Assembly (NCBI RefSeq): GCF_031846585.1
Contig: NZ_JAVRHK010000002.1
Location: forward strand, 124,001 to 188,000
Direction of reading: 5' to 3'
DNA length: 64,000 nucleotides
Origin: Autumnicola musiva
GTDB lineage: Bacteria; Bacteroidota; Bacteroidia; Flavobacteriales; Flavobacteriaceae
Shown: positions 23,372-32,347 of the stretch, piece after piece
Layout of the letters: every line of letters starts with the position of its first letter
Position numbering within the stretch: position 1 is the first letter of the stretch
Translations under genes and position numbers: made by a program
Notes under the pieces: model-generated
Databases searched by the model: none
The model's input: only the letters and a program-made list of their open reading frames with translations
Told to the model about the DNA's origin: nothing

Positions 23372-25633
23372 ATGGAAGCCTTAAATGTATTCGAACCCAA
23401 GAAAGAAAAGAAAACAGACAAGGGAACAAAAAAATCATTTCCGGTTACTGGAATGACCTGTGCCGCCTGTGCCGGGAGTGTAGAATCCATACTTTCCCAT
23501 ACCGACGGTGTGAACAATGCCACCGTGAATTTTGCAAGCAATTCGGTGTTGGTCGATTACGATGAAAATATTTCCGAAGAAAAATTACAGCAAGCACTAG
23601 AAGAGGTGGGTTATGACCTTATTATCGATACGGAAGACCCAGCGGAAGCACAACAGAAACTTCAGCAAAAGCACTATCTGGATATTAAAAACCGCACCAT
23701 TTGGTCGGCCATTTTAACGCTGCCCATTTTTATTCTGGGAATGTTCTTTATGGATTGGGAACCCGGAAAATGGATATCGTTGGTGTTGACCGTTCCTGTT
23801 TTATTTTGGTTCGGGCGTAGCTTCTTTATCAATGCCTTCAAACAGGCCAAGTACGGAAAGGCCAATATGGACACGTTGGTAGCGTTAAGTACGGGAATCG
23901 CCTTTCTATTTAGTGTGTTCAACACGCTATTTCCTCAATTCTGGCTGAGTCGTGGTATCGAACCTCACGTCTATTACGAAGCAGCAACTGTTATCATTAC
24001 CTTTATTTCCCTTGGGAAATTATTGGAGGAAAAAGCAAAATCGAACACTTCTTCAGCGATTAAAAAACTGATGGGGTTGCAGCCCAAAACGCTTAAAATA
24101 ATTGAAAATGGGGAAGAAAAGGAAATTCCGATTTCCGAAGTCCAAGTGGGTCAGACCATCTTGGTACGTCCCGGAGAAAAAATACCGGTAGATGGCGAAG
24201 TATCAAAAGGCAGTTCGTATGTAGATGAAAGTATGATTACGGGCGAACCTGTCCCTGTCCAAAAATCCAAAGCGGAAAAAGTATTTGCCGGTACCGTCAA
24301 TCAAAAAGGAAGTTTTCAATTCACGGCAGAAAAAGTAGGCGGCGAAACCCTGCTTGCCCATATTATAAAAATGGTTCAGGAAGCACAGGGAAGCAAAGCA
24401 CCCGTGCAAAAATTGGTCGATAAGATTGCGGGAATTTTTGTTCCCATCGTATTGGGGATATCCATTATTACCTTCATCGTTTGGATGTTTGTTGGTGGCG
24501 ATACTGCATTTTCACAAGCTTTATTGACTTCCGTAGCAGTATTGGTCATTGCCTGCCCTTGTGCGTTGGGGTTGGCGACACCAACAGCGATTATGGTGGG
24601 AATAGGAAAAGGCGCAGAGAACAATATTCTCATAAAAGATGCCGAAAGTCTGGAGCTTGGGCATAAAGTGAATGCCGTCATTCTTGATAAAACAGGTACG
24701 ATTACCGAAGGTAAACCCTTGGTAACGGATATTATTTGGAATGATAAAAGTAATGATGAAACGAAATACAAACAAATTATTTCAGCGATTGAGGCACAGT
24801 CCGAACATCCATTGGCCGAAGCCGTGGTCAATCATTTTAAGGAACAAGGTGTTCGACCCACCGAAATCACTTCTTTTGAAAGTATAACGGGAATGGGTGT
24901 TGAAGCAGAATCGGAAAAGGGTATTAAATACTTTGTAGGTAACCATAAACTAATGGTCAAGAATGATATTCAAATCGATGCTGCCTTAATCAATGCATCC
25001 GAAAATCTTGAAGAACAAGCAAAAACGGTCATATTTTTTAGTAATGATGAACAAGTACTTGCAATCCTTGCCATTGCAGATAAGATTAAGGAAACATCCA
25101 AAAAGGCCATTGCCACGCTGCAAAATAAAGGAATTGAAGTTTATATGTTGACAGGCGATAATAATAAAACCGCATCTGCTGTTGGAAAACAAGTGGGAAT
25201 AACCCATTATCAAGGGGAAGTAATGCCTTCCGATAAAGCAGCCTTTGTAGAGAAATTACAAGCCGATGGAAAAACAGTGGCTATGGTGGGCGATGGCATC
25301 AACGATTCCCACGCCTTGGCACAGGCCAATGTGAGTATTGCTATGGGCAAAGGTTCCGATATTGCGATGGATGTTGCAAAAATGACCCTTATAACCTCAG
25401 ATTTGCAATCTATTCCCAAAGCGTTGGAACTATCAAAAAGAACCGTATTGGGTATCCGTCAAAATCTGTTTTGGGCGTTCATTTACAATATTATTGGTAT
25501 TCCTATTGCAGCAGGCGTGCTATATCCTGTAAACGGATTTTTACTAGATCCGATGATTGCAGGAGCAGCAATGGCTTTCAGTAGCGTATCGGTTGTTGCC
25601 AATAGTTTAAGACTTAAACGAGTAAAACTTTAA
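23372..25633 (+). CDS. copA: Cu(I)-exporting P1B-type ATPase
   Basis: A 753-residue inner-membrane pump that exports Cu(I) using ATP. One N-terminal HMA domain has GMTCAAC (Cys30, Cys33). The ATPase core holds the TGEP actuator motif, CPC in IACPCALG near residue 394, the phosphorylated Asp in DKTGT near 437, SEHPLAEA with the nucleotide-site HP, and GDGIND. The last helices carry YN (FWAFIYNIIGIP) and MAFSSVSVVANSLRL, the P1B-1 pattern for Cu+/Ag+. The hinge reads GDGINDSHALA instead of the usual GDGINDAPALA, a change I have seen in Bacteroidota CopA. The HMA protein gene follows 23 bases later. Confidence 0.93.
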   Translation: MEALNVFEPKKEKKTDKGTKKSFPVTGMTCAACAGSVESILSHTDGVNNATVNFASNSVLVDYDENISEEKLQQALEEVGYDLIIDTEDPAEAQQKLQQKHYLDIKNRTIWSAILTLPIFILGMFFMDWEPGKWISLVLTVPVLFWFGRSFFINAFKQAKYGKANMDTLVALSTGIAFLFSVFNTLFPQFWLSRGIEPHVYYEAATVIITFISLGKLLEEKAKSNTSSAIKKLMGLQPKTLKIIENGEEKEIPISEVQVGQTILVRPGEKIPVDGEVSKGSSYVDESMITGEPVPVQKSKAEKVFAGTVNQKGSFQFTAEKVGGETLLAHIIKMVQEAQGSKAPVQKLVDKIAGIFVPIVLGISIITFIVWMFVGGDTAFSQALLTSVAVLVIACPCALGLATPTAIMVGIGKGAENNILIKDAESLELGHKVNAVILDKTGTITEGKPLVTDIIWNDKSNDETKYKQIISAIEAQSEHPLAEAVVNHFKEQGVRPTEITSFESITGMGVEAESEKGIKYFVGNHKLMVKNDIQIDAALINASENLEEQAKTVIFFSNDEQVLAILAIADKIKETSKKAIATLQNKGIEVYMLTGDNNKTASAVGKQVGITHYQGEVMPSDKAAFVEKLQADGKTVAMVGDGINDSHALAQANVSIAMGKGSDIAMDVAKMTLITSDLQSIPKALELSKRTVLGIRQNLFWAFIYNIIGIPIAAGVLYPVNGFLLDPMIAGAAMAFSSVSVVANSLRLKRVKL

Positions 25634-25656
25634 TATTAATTATAAATTCAAAAATT

Positions 25657-25869
25657 ATGAAAACTTTAAAATTCAAAACAAATATCAATTGTGGTGGTTG
25701 CGTATCTAAAGTTACCCCCTTTTTAAACAAGCAGGAAGGTGTTGAAAGCTGGGAAGTGGATACGAACAATCCCGATAAGATACTGACCGTCGAAACTAAT
25801 AGTGCTACCGAAGAGGAAGTGAAGGCTACTTTGCAAAAAGTAGGGTTCAAAGCGGAGTCCATAGATTAA
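25657..25869 (+). CDS. copZ: HMA-domain copper chaperone (CopZ-like)
   Basis: A 70-residue single HMA domain with TNINCGGCVSKVTPFL (Cys12, Cys15), the beta-alpha-beta-beta-alpha-beta order expected of the fold, and the closing GFKAESI strand. The loop reads INCGGC, not the more common MTCGHC, as in many Bacteroidota chaperones. It probably hands Cu(I) to the CopA HMA domain; the gene follows copA with the same orientation and a 23-base gap. Confidence 0.85.
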   Translation: MKTLKFKTNINCGGCVSKVTPFLNKQEGVESWEVDTNNPDKILTVETNSATEEEVKATLQKVGFKAESID

Positions 25870-25884
25870 CACTTCTGAATAAGG

Positions 25885-26073
25885 ATGGTTTACGTAATCC
25901 TCTTAGGTGTCGTCATTTTTTTTGCCGTTCATTTTTATAGAAAAGCGAGGCGACGGAAGGTCAAGCCTTTTCTAGAACATTGGCACGGGTCGTTGTTAGA
26001 AAATGTGCTCTATTATCGCAATCTTTCAGAAGAAAAGCAAAAGGTTTTTCAGCAGCGAATAACATCTTTTTGA
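25885..26073 (+). pseudogene. N-terminal fragment of an MtfA/M90-like zinc peptidase gene
   Basis: A 62-residue frame with one N-terminal helix (VYVILLGVVIFFAVHFY) and then the opening of the MtfA/M90 peptidase family pattern (PFLEHWHGSLLENVLYYRNLSEE, seen as WHGSLLENVLYYRNLS, and VFQQRITSF). The HExxH zinc site and the rest of the roughly 250-residue protein are missing. The frame stops exactly where a gene on the other strand is also cut, so it is most likely a remnant of recombination. The family assignment rests on a short match and is tentative. Confidence 0.52.
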
Positions 26074-26074
26074 A

Positions 26075-26296
26075 ATCTCGATTTTCTATAAGCCAATTAA
26101 CAGCTTGGTTTTCACTATCAAAAGTTCTGGTAACACTTACATCTGGCTTGGGATTGTTTACGAAAAATGAAATGTTGGAAGAATCATCAAGAGGTTGTCT
26201 GTCCGAAAATACATATTCTGTAACCTCATATTCCAGTGGTGGTTCATTTCGGAAAAATTGAACTATTCTATTTTTAATGTCTGCCATTATTCCCAT
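26075..26296 (-). pseudogene. Hypothetical protein, 3' end lost at the junction
   Basis: Reading leftwards from ATG 26296 (or ATG 26287), the first 70 or so residues look genuine (IVQFFRNEPPLEYEVTEYVF, VSVTRTFDSENQAVNWLIENR). The open frame continues to 25961 but its last part is only antisense to the peptidase fragment. I place the true break near 26060-26080. No family recognised. The start is three bases past the stop of the upstream gene, so the two form one operon. Confidence 0.42.
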
Positions 26297-26299
26297 ATG

Positions 26300-26860
26300 T
26301 TAAAATGGAAACATTTGGTCAGTAAATTGTTTAAATATGTCGCTGGCCAAAGTCTTGTCAAAGGCTTTGGCTGCGACCAAATCACCAAGTTTTGACTTCA
26401 ATAATTGGCCAAACGATTTTTTGCTTAGATGTGGAATGTCATTTCGTAACTCTTCAAACTCGTCAAAAATGATTTGTTGACCATATCCTGATTTTTTAAT
26501 CTCGGATAATATCTCTTTCAAAAGTTCTTTTAATTCTTCATCAGAATCGCTGATTTTTGAGTAGTCAGGTACTTGGGCTTTTCTGGCTTGTTCAATGGCA
26601 TACTTTCCCTCAAGTTTTAGTTTGGCATTTACCTCGCGACCATTCATAGTCTCAATGATGCCTCGTTCTTCAAGCATTCTACTATAGTCCCAATCCTCGC
26701 TACGACCATTTAACTTTACGCCGTTACCTTCAAGAATCCATTTAATAGAATGATATCTCCCATCATTATACAGTTCATATAGTTTAGAAAGTATAAGGTC
26801 AAGAATGCCTTCGGTATCAAGGTTTTTACGCTCTTCTAAATCAATGTCATCAGCTCGCAC
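26300..26860 (-). CDS. Hypothetical protein with unclear start
   Basis: A 186-residue protein from GTG 26860, acidic and helical (DEELKELLKEILSEIKKSGYG; SRMLEERGIIETMNGREVNAKLKLEGK looks like a winged-helix or DUF-type segment). No signal peptide or known motif. The frame is open further upstream to about 26930 (DYYLKILFISDAIV) with no ATG, so the gene could be longer with a rare start or could have lost its 5' end. It is upstream of the truncated gene in the same direction and downstream of rteC. No function assigned. Confidence 0.55.
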   Translation of the reverse strand: MRADDIDLEERKNLDTEGILDLILSKLYELYNDGRYHSIKWILEGNGVKLNGRSEDWDYSRMLEERGIIETMNGREVNAKLKLEGKYAIEQARKAQVPDYSKISDSDEELKELLKEILSEIKKSGYGQQIIFDEFEELRNDIPHLSKKSFGQLLKSKLGDLVAAKAFDKTLASDIFKQFTDQMFPF

Positions 26861-27021
26861 AATAGCATCTGAAATAAATAATATTTTTAAATAGTAATCA
26901 AGCTGTTCTAGATTGGAAATATTGTATTAAACTACATTAGATTATATAAAGAATTCTTCCAAAAACATAGAACCGTAGGTCAACCGTACTACTGTCTTTT
27001 TAAAGAGAAATAAGGTGCCTC

Positions 27022-27858
27022 TTATTCCTCGCGCTTATCCATTTCTATGAGTAGCGAGGCAGAAAGATCATCAAGAAAAAGTGTCCTGCTATTCTTGCGG
27101 TTTTTTATGTCCTGAAAGGTTTTGTAGATGTCTTTTGGTTCTATATCGAACAGCTGTTGCAATTTTTTGGAAACCTGCATTATGCTTTGATTATCCTGTT
27201 TACCCAATCCTTTTGAGCATAGCGCATATACCATTTCTACATAATCTGTATTTGAAAATGGCCAATGTATCTTTTCCAATGGTTTAACACCATTTAATTT
27301 GTCATTCAATCCTTTCCGAATGCGATGTTTTTTTTCATCCAAGTAAATCACTAATAAATCATAAGCTTTGTATTTGCCAAGCAGCATATCCCTTGGCGTG
27401 CAAAACTCTGGGTCTTGAAAATAGAATTTGGAAGTTGTGATATGGAATGTTTCGAGGTAATCTCTGGTATAGTATTCCTTGTCGAAAAGGGTAGCACCGG
27501 AATTTACATACCGCCCAAAATCGATATTGTACGAAAAGAAGCGATTGAGCTTGTTGATTTTTTTCTTAATCGATTTTAGCTGGGCATCTTTATCGCCCTT
27601 TGGCAATTGAATCTCAAACGAATGTATTTCTGAATAATATATCAATTGAACTAAAGGTATTTGCTTAATAATCTTAAAAAAATTGATTTCAGATTCCATT
27701 GAATCAAAACCTTTAGAAATAATTTTCTTTTTAAACTTGTAAAGGGTTGTACGACATAATTGAATAGAGTGATAGGCTTGCTTCAAAATTTCTTCATTTT
27801 GAAGCTGTATATTTTTCAAGTCTTTTGAGAATAATTCTGATTCTAATTGTAAGTCCAT
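27022..27858 (-). CDS. RteC-domain protein, putative control of element excision
   Basis: A 278-residue protein from ATG 27858 (the GTG just before it is also in frame). The full length follows the RteC pattern: an N-terminal helical region (QNEEILKQAYHSIQLCRTTLYKFKKKI, seen as LCRTTLYKFKKKI), the central FHITTSKFYFQDPEFCTPRDMLLGKYKA region and a C-terminal WPFSNTDYVEMVYALCSKG helix with RKNSRTLFLDDLSASLL. In the Bacteroides CTnDOT family, RteC activates excision genes. Its presence marks this stretch as belonging to an integrative or conjugative element. No excision, mobilisation or transfer gene is visible nearby. Confidence 0.82.
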   Translation of the reverse strand: MDLQLESELFSKDLKNIQLQNEEILKQAYHSIQLCRTTLYKFKKKIISKGFDSMESEINFFKIIKQIPLVQLIYYSEIHSFEIQLPKGDKDAQLKSIKKKINKLNRFFSYNIDFGRYVNSGATLFDKEYYTRDYLETFHITTSKFYFQDPEFCTPRDMLLGKYKAYDLLVIYLDEKKHRIRKGLNDKLNGVKPLEKIHWPFSNTDYVEMVYALCSKGLGKQDNQSIMQVSKKLQQLFDIEPKDIYKTFQDIKNRKNSRTLFLDDLSASLLIEMDKREE

Positions 27859-27973
27859 CACCCATCAATTTACTTTTTAAAAACAAAATCTTTGAACCGT
27901 TAACCTTGAAAACAATCTTTCAATGGTTAGTAATAAATATAAGTGTGTTCTATAAAAACTGCTAAATTACATA

Positions 27974-28010
27974 CCGTATTTCAATATATGAATTCCGTAT
28001 TTTTGTACGG
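27974..28010. promoter_or_regulatory. Repeated CCGTAT sites upstream of the RteC gene
   Basis: CCGTAT occurs at 27974-27979 and 27995-28000, exactly 21 bases apart (two helical turns), and the second forms a hairpin with TACGG at 28006-28010. The sites lie in the 209-base gap upstream of the RteC gene on its strand. They may be operator half-sites. No promoter consensus is clear. Confidence 0.3.
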
Positions 28011-28067
28011 ATCGAATGATAAAGGGTATTTTTACTATAGACAGTTACTTATAAGAAATTTTCTCAT

Positions 28068-28979
28068 TTAATTTTTTAGAAATCGATCTAGAAATTCTTT
28101 TCTATTATTTGTACCTGTTTTTCTAAAAATGTTAGAAGCATGTTTGGAGACGGTGTTTTCTGCAATAAAAAGTTGTTTTGCGATTTTTTTGTATGAACTT
28201 TTTGATAAAATAAAAAGTGCAATTTCGAATTCTCTTCTGGTTAAATTCTGAAATATTATCTTATTCTTAACCAAATTTTGATCAGATTCCTCATTAAAAT
28301 TCAATACTTTATAAAGTTTGCCTTGATTTTTGATTAAATAGATGTATCTGTATATTTCTAAGGCTGTTATTGTGTAAAAGGCAAGATTCATTACGGTAAA
28401 AGTTAACCATTGATAATCTCCAATTACCGTTAGAATGGGTAAGAGTACTATACAACCAATACTGGTAGTAGATAATTTTTTTCTTTTGGAAAAGAAAGAG
28501 TTTTGATTTTTTATTTCAGAGATCCTTCTATAAAACAATCCCAAAAATATAAAACCTAGAACTGAAGTAGGAAGGGTAAAAAGTATTCTGGCTGAATCTA
28601 AAGAACCCGTTATCAAATAGGGAATTAAAAATAATATGATAAACCCCACAATTAACGTGATTCCAATATTTTTAATGCTGAAATACCGCTTTAAAAATAT
28701 AATGTCATAATCTTTGTAGAGATAATATATGAGGTAAACACATAACGCGATTGCTACCCCATAAGTTATTATGTATTGAAGTATCAAGGGTTTGAGAAAA
28801 CTATGGTCTGGTAGAAAACCGCCGGTTAGATTATAAAGAACAAATAAACATCCAAGAATTATATATCTTCTAAGACTAAGTTGCTTTATTTTCGGATTTT
28901 GAATTAATGCAAGAATCACTATTATCGTATCGATTAATAGATAGAAAAATGTTGTCCAGTGTATTGAGGTGCCAAACAT
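28068..28979 (-). CDS. Membrane-anchored LuxR-type transcription regulator
   Basis: A 303-residue protein with six or seven hydrophobic helices over residues 5-225 and a LuxR-type HTH at the C-terminus (about 243-303). The HTH carries LTRREFEIALFILSKSSYKKIA, then AENTVSKHASNIFRKTGTNN, close to the GerE consensus. The membrane part has no named sensor domain that I recognise. It lies five bases after the asparaginase-domain gene, so the two share a transcript. The input signal is unknown; integration of membrane state is plausible but unproved. Confidence 0.78.
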   Translation of the reverse strand: MFGTSIHWTTFFYLLIDTIIVILALIQNPKIKQLSLRRYIILGCLFVLYNLTGGFLPDHSFLKPLILQYIITYGVAIALCVYLIYYLYKDYDIIFLKRYFSIKNIGITLIVGFIILFLIPYLITGSLDSARILFTLPTSVLGFIFLGLFYRRISEIKNQNSFFSKRKKLSTTSIGCIVLLPILTVIGDYQWLTFTVMNLAFYTITALEIYRYIYLIKNQGKLYKVLNFNEESDQNLVKNKIIFQNLTRREFEIALFILSKSSYKKIAKQLFIAENTVSKHASNIFRKTGTNNRKEFLDRFLKN

Positions 28980-28984
28980 CCTGC

Positions 28985-29470
28985 TTATTCATTAGACTCG
29001 AATTTATTTGTATCTAAATTTTTAGTAACATCACTCCAATGGAACAGTTTTCCGTTCATGGCGATATAAACATCAGGCTTCAGAAATTGTAAAGCACAAA
29101 TTGCATAACCTAAATTAAAAGGTGCGTCTGTATCTTTTGATGTACCCAAAATGAATGCTCCCACCAGAATTATAGTTTTATTAAGACTACGGTTTCCAAT
29201 ATATTTTGCGGTGTCTTCCATAGTATAAGTACCGTGAGTTACTAAAATTTTATTTGTATTAGTAGCTTTTATCTTTTCCACCAAGAGCTTTCTGTCATTC
29301 TCTGTAATGGCACGGCTGTCTTTCTTGAAAACACCTTCGATAGTGTATTCAAAATCGATATTTGCTTTGTCCAAAAAATCCATAATCCCTACATCAGAGG
29401 AAGTAATACCACCATCATCCGTATAATCCAATCCTTCGATTGTACCGCCAGTTGTGAATATTTGAATCAT
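28985..29470 (-). CDS. Asparaginase-domain protein
   Basis: A 161-residue protein covering only the N-terminal half of type I L-asparaginase. It begins IQIFTTGGTIEGLDY, the Thr-containing GGTI active-site loop, and has ILVTHGTYTMEDTAKYI, in which THGTDT of true asparaginases reads THGTYT, so the second catalytic Thr is replaced. The C-terminal domain is missing. Small versions like this are common in Bacteroidota and are annotated simply as asparaginase-domain proteins; whether they have activity is unclear. It is cotranscribed with the LuxR gene. Confidence 0.8.
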   Translation of the reverse strand: MIQIFTTGGTIEGLDYTDDGGITSSDVGIMDFLDKANIDFEYTIEGVFKKDSRAITENDRKLLVEKIKATNTNKILVTHGTYTMEDTAKYIGNRSLNKTIILVGAFILGTSKDTDAPFNLGYAICALQFLKPDVYIAMNGKLFHWSDVTKNLDTNKFESNE

Positions 29471-29551
29471 AAATTAAGGACTTTCTCTACTTATAAAGAT
29501 AGCGTTAATTTATTTGAAACTACTTTAATTTGCTCAGTCAAAATTGGGGGT

Positions 29552-31519
29552 CTAAGAATCCTGCCACTTCATTTTCTGCAATCTAACGGCATTAAGAATA
29601 GCAAGCAAAGCAACACCTACATCGGCAAAAACAGCTTCCCACATAGTTGCAAGCCCACCTGCACCGAGAATGAGGACTATAACCTTGACTCCAAATGCAA
29701 GCCCGATATTCTGCCATACAATACGTCGCGTTGAACGACCAATTTTAATCGCTCTTGCAATCTTGCTCGGTTGGTCTGTCTGGATGATAACATCGGCCGT
29801 TTCGATGGCTACATCGCTACCCAAACCTCCCATAGCAATACCCACACCACTAGCTGCCAATACGGGTGCATCGTTAATGCCATCGCCTATAAAAGCTACT
29901 CTTATATCGGATTGCTCTTTAAGCTTTTCAACCTCATTCAACTTATCTTCGGGTAACAACCCGCCTTTTGCCCAATTAATATTTAACTCTTTTGCCACTT
30001 GTTGTGTAATAGAGTCCTTGTCGCCTGATAGCATTATAATTTTTGAAATTCCTGAATCCCGAATTTGCTTAATGGCCTGGTGCGCATCATCCTTCAGTTC
30101 ATCTGCAATGGTTACATAACCTGCAAATGTTCCGTCTATTGACAACATAACGATTGATTCTACAATGCCATCTGTTTCTGTGGGAACCTTTATGCGGTTC
30201 GAGGTCATCAAAGCTTTATTGCCTACCAGCACGGTTTTCCCATTGACCGTTCCTTTTAAACCTTTTCCGGCAACCTCTGAAACATTAGTCGCTTCATAAT
30301 CTGAACCATCCTCTTTATATTCAAGAATCGCCTTAGCAATGGGATGAGTGGATTGTTCTTCCATCGCCATCAGGTACTTCATAAACTCGGTTTCCTCAAA
30401 TGTGATGGAATTGATTTCCTTGATTTTGAAAACACCTTTGGTAACAGTTCCTGTTTTGTCCATTACTACCGTGTTTACTTGCGTCATTGCATCGAGAAAG
30501 GATGCACCCTTGAATAGAATACCGTTTCGTGATGCCGCACCTAAACCTCCAAAATAGCCGAGAGGAATAGAAATGACCAAGGCGCAGGGGCACGAAATCA
30601 CTAGGAATATCAATGCTCGATACAGCCAATCCCTAAAAACATAGTCCTCCACAAAAAAGTAGGGTAGGAGCGTAAGTCCAATAGCGAGGAATACAACTAT
30701 GGGAGTATAAATTCGTGCAAATTTTCTAATAAATAATTCCGTCTTTGATTTTCTGGCAGTTGCATTCTGTACCATATCCAGAATTCTTGCAATGGAACTA
30801 TCCTTAAATTCCTTTGTGGTTTCAACCTCAATTACCCCATCGAGGTTGATGCTTCCTGCAAAAACAGTATCGCCTTTAGCAATAGTATCAGGTTTGCTTT
30901 CACCTGTCAAGGCAGCAGTATTAAAAGAACCTTTTTCAGAAAGCAAAATACCATCAAGCGGAACTTTTTCGCCTACACGTACCTGTATTTTTTCACCAAT
31001 CTCAACAGACTCGGGATTTACTGAAATAAAATCGCCGTCACGATAAACCAAAGCTTCATTCGGCCTTACGTCGAGTAAAGCTTTAATATTTCCTTTTGCA
31101 CGGTTAACGGCTGCATTTTGGAACAGTTCACCTACGGCATAAAATAGCATTACGGCTACACCTTCAGGATATTCGCCAATGGCAAATGCACCAATAGTAG
31201 CAATAGACATCAAGAAAAATTCTGTGAATACATCGCCACGTAATATGCTTTTCCAACCTTCCTTAATAACTGGAAAACCAACAGGTAAGTAAGCTATGGT
31301 ATACCATAGAATGCGAATCCATCCTTGAAATTGGGGAATGGCATCAAAATAATCTACCGCTATCCCAACGATAAGCATAACAAAGCTTACGAGAGCAGGA
31401 ATATATGTTTTAAATGAACTTCCATCTCCGTGATCGTGGTTATGGCCATCGTCATGACTGTGCTCGCCCTGGGCTTCTTTTGGTTCTAAATCACGCAAGT
31501 TTACTTTTTTCTTTTTCAT
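29552..31519 (-). CDS. zntA: Zn/Cd/Pb-exporting P1B-type ATPase
   Basis: A 655-residue pump from ATG 31519, chosen because it begins one base after the stop of the preceding gene; the frame extends upstream only as antisense-like sequence. A His/Asp-rich N-terminal tail (GEHSHDDGHNHDHGDG, residues 18-33) replaces the HMA domain. The core has CPC in ISCPCALV near residue 311, DKTGT, HP in STHPIAKA and GDGINDAP. The last helices hold a Lys (GVKVIVLILG) and Asp-Val-Gly (FADVGVALLA), the P1B-2 pattern for Zn2+, Cd2+ and Pb2+. First of the zinc-type genes read leftwards after the Fur-family regulator. Confidence 0.9.
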   Translation of the reverse strand: MKKKKVNLRDLEPKEAQGEHSHDDGHNHDHGDGSSFKTYIPALVSFVMLIVGIAVDYFDAIPQFQGWIRILWYTIAYLPVGFPVIKEGWKSILRGDVFTEFFLMSIATIGAFAIGEYPEGVAVMLFYAVGELFQNAAVNRAKGNIKALLDVRPNEALVYRDGDFISVNPESVEIGEKIQVRVGEKVPLDGILLSEKGSFNTAALTGESKPDTIAKGDTVFAGSINLDGVIEVETTKEFKDSSIARILDMVQNATARKSKTELFIRKFARIYTPIVVFLAIGLTLLPYFFVEDYVFRDWLYRALIFLVISCPCALVISIPLGYFGGLGAASRNGILFKGASFLDAMTQVNTVVMDKTGTVTKGVFKIKEINSITFEETEFMKYLMAMEEQSTHPIAKAILEYKEDGSDYEATNVSEVAGKGLKGTVNGKTVLVGNKALMTSNRIKVPTETDGIVESIVMLSIDGTFAGYVTIADELKDDAHQAIKQIRDSGISKIIMLSGDKDSITQQVAKELNINWAKGGLLPEDKLNEVEKLKEQSDIRVAFIGDGINDAPVLAASGVGIAMGGLGSDVAIETADVIIQTDQPSKIARAIKIGRSTRRIVWQNIGLAFGVKVIVLILGAGGLATMWEAVFADVGVALLAILNAVRLQKMKWQDS

Positions 31520-31520
31520 A

Positions 31521-31877
31521 TTATGCATTGATCCATTGTTTAGCATCTTCTTTGTTATCCATTTCAAAAAATTTAATTTCCGATTTTGTAAAGAAATCGG
31601 TTGCTTTTGCAGCCCATTCCTGCCATTTCCTTTCACCCACAAACACCATTTTACCATAGTCTGAAATATGTGCCGTGTCCAATTTAATATCTTCCCAAAA
31701 TCCTTTTAAGGTATATCCTTCAAAATCTTCCATTTCAAAAAAGAAATCGACCTTTTTTCCTTTTTTAATTATATCGTGAATGAGCGGATGCAACTTTTCA
31801 ACTTCATCTCGTGAAATTTTACCGCTGATTTTCGCGGAAATCAAATTGTCTTTTTCTGAATTTAGTAGATATATCAT
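31521..31877 (-). CDS. SpoIIAA-like (STAS-type) protein
   Basis: A 118-residue soluble protein of the SpoIIAA-like family (IYLLNSEKDNLISAKISGKIS, DEVEKLHPLIHDIIKKGKKVDFFFEMEDFEGYT, WEWAAKATDFF-like ending). The first strand, central helix and FVGERKWQEWAAK segment fit the fold, and it lacks the phosphorylatable Ser region of sporulation SpoIIAA. Such proteins are common next to metal or stress genes in Bacteroidota; the activity is unknown. It is translated just ahead of the P1B-2 ATPase gene with a one-base gap. Confidence 0.74.
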   Translation of the reverse strand: MIYLLNSEKDNLISAKISGKISRDEVEKLHPLIHDIIKKGKKVDFFFEMEDFEGYTLKGFWEDIKLDTAHISDYGKMVFVGERKWQEWAAKATDFFTKSEIKFFEMDNKEDAKQWINA

Positions 31878-31933
31878 TTTTTCTTTTTAGTCATCACAAT
31901 TTACTGAAATGTTTGCGCAACTGCTGTGCAAAG

Positions 31934-32347
31934 TCAGTTACTGCATTTTTCACAGATACCTGTCACGACCAGGTTTACATCTTCAGCGACATAGCCATCC
32001 GGCAAGTTAATGTGTGGTATTTTATGCTCTGTCAGACATACGGTTTCGTTACAATTGTTACAGCGAAAATGCAGGTGCAAATCTTGTTCAATCTCACAAT
32101 TGCAACCTGGCTCACAGAGCGCATATTTTGTGATTCCGGTACCATCTTCTATTTGGTGCACAATACCTTTTTCCTCAAAGGTTTTAAGAGTTCGGTATAG
32201 GGTGGTTCTATCCGCTTTAGTGAACGCAGTTTCAATATCAAGCAATGCCAGAGCAATCTTTTGTTCAGCAAGATATTTATAGATCAATATGCGCATAGCA
32301 GTGGGACGCACGCTGTGATCGTTTAATTTTTTTTCTATTTCAGTCAT
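31934..32347 (-). CDS. Fur-family metalloregulator (Zur-like)
   Basis: A 137-residue Fur-family repressor from ATG 32347; the longer frame upstream lies inside the cation-transporter gene, whose stop it overlaps by 8 bases. It has the winged helix (RPTAMRILIYKYLAEQ, DRTTLYRTLKTFEEKGIV) and two pairs of metal cysteines, CNNCNETVC and CEKC near the C-terminus, the structural zinc site. The regulated metal is probably zinc, given the neighbouring efflux genes, though other metals are possible. It likely represses its own cluster or its zinc uptake partners. Confidence 0.85.
   Translation of the reverse strand: MTEIEKKLNDHSVRPTAMRILIYKYLAEQKIALALLDIETAFTKADRTTLYRTLKTFEEKGIVHQIEDGTGITKYALCEPGCNCEIEQDLHLHFRCNNCNETVCLTEHKIPHINLPDGYVAEDVNLVVTGICEKCSN

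Noticed and set aside
24376..24831. 151-residue frame on - inside copA
   Set aside because: Antisense shadow of the ATPase core, rich in Ser, Thr and Ile, with no start context or family.
31520..31657. Longer N-terminus of the zinc ATPase
   Set aside because: The extra 46 residues are the SpoIIAA-like gene read in another frame; ATG 31519 follows that gene's stop by one base.
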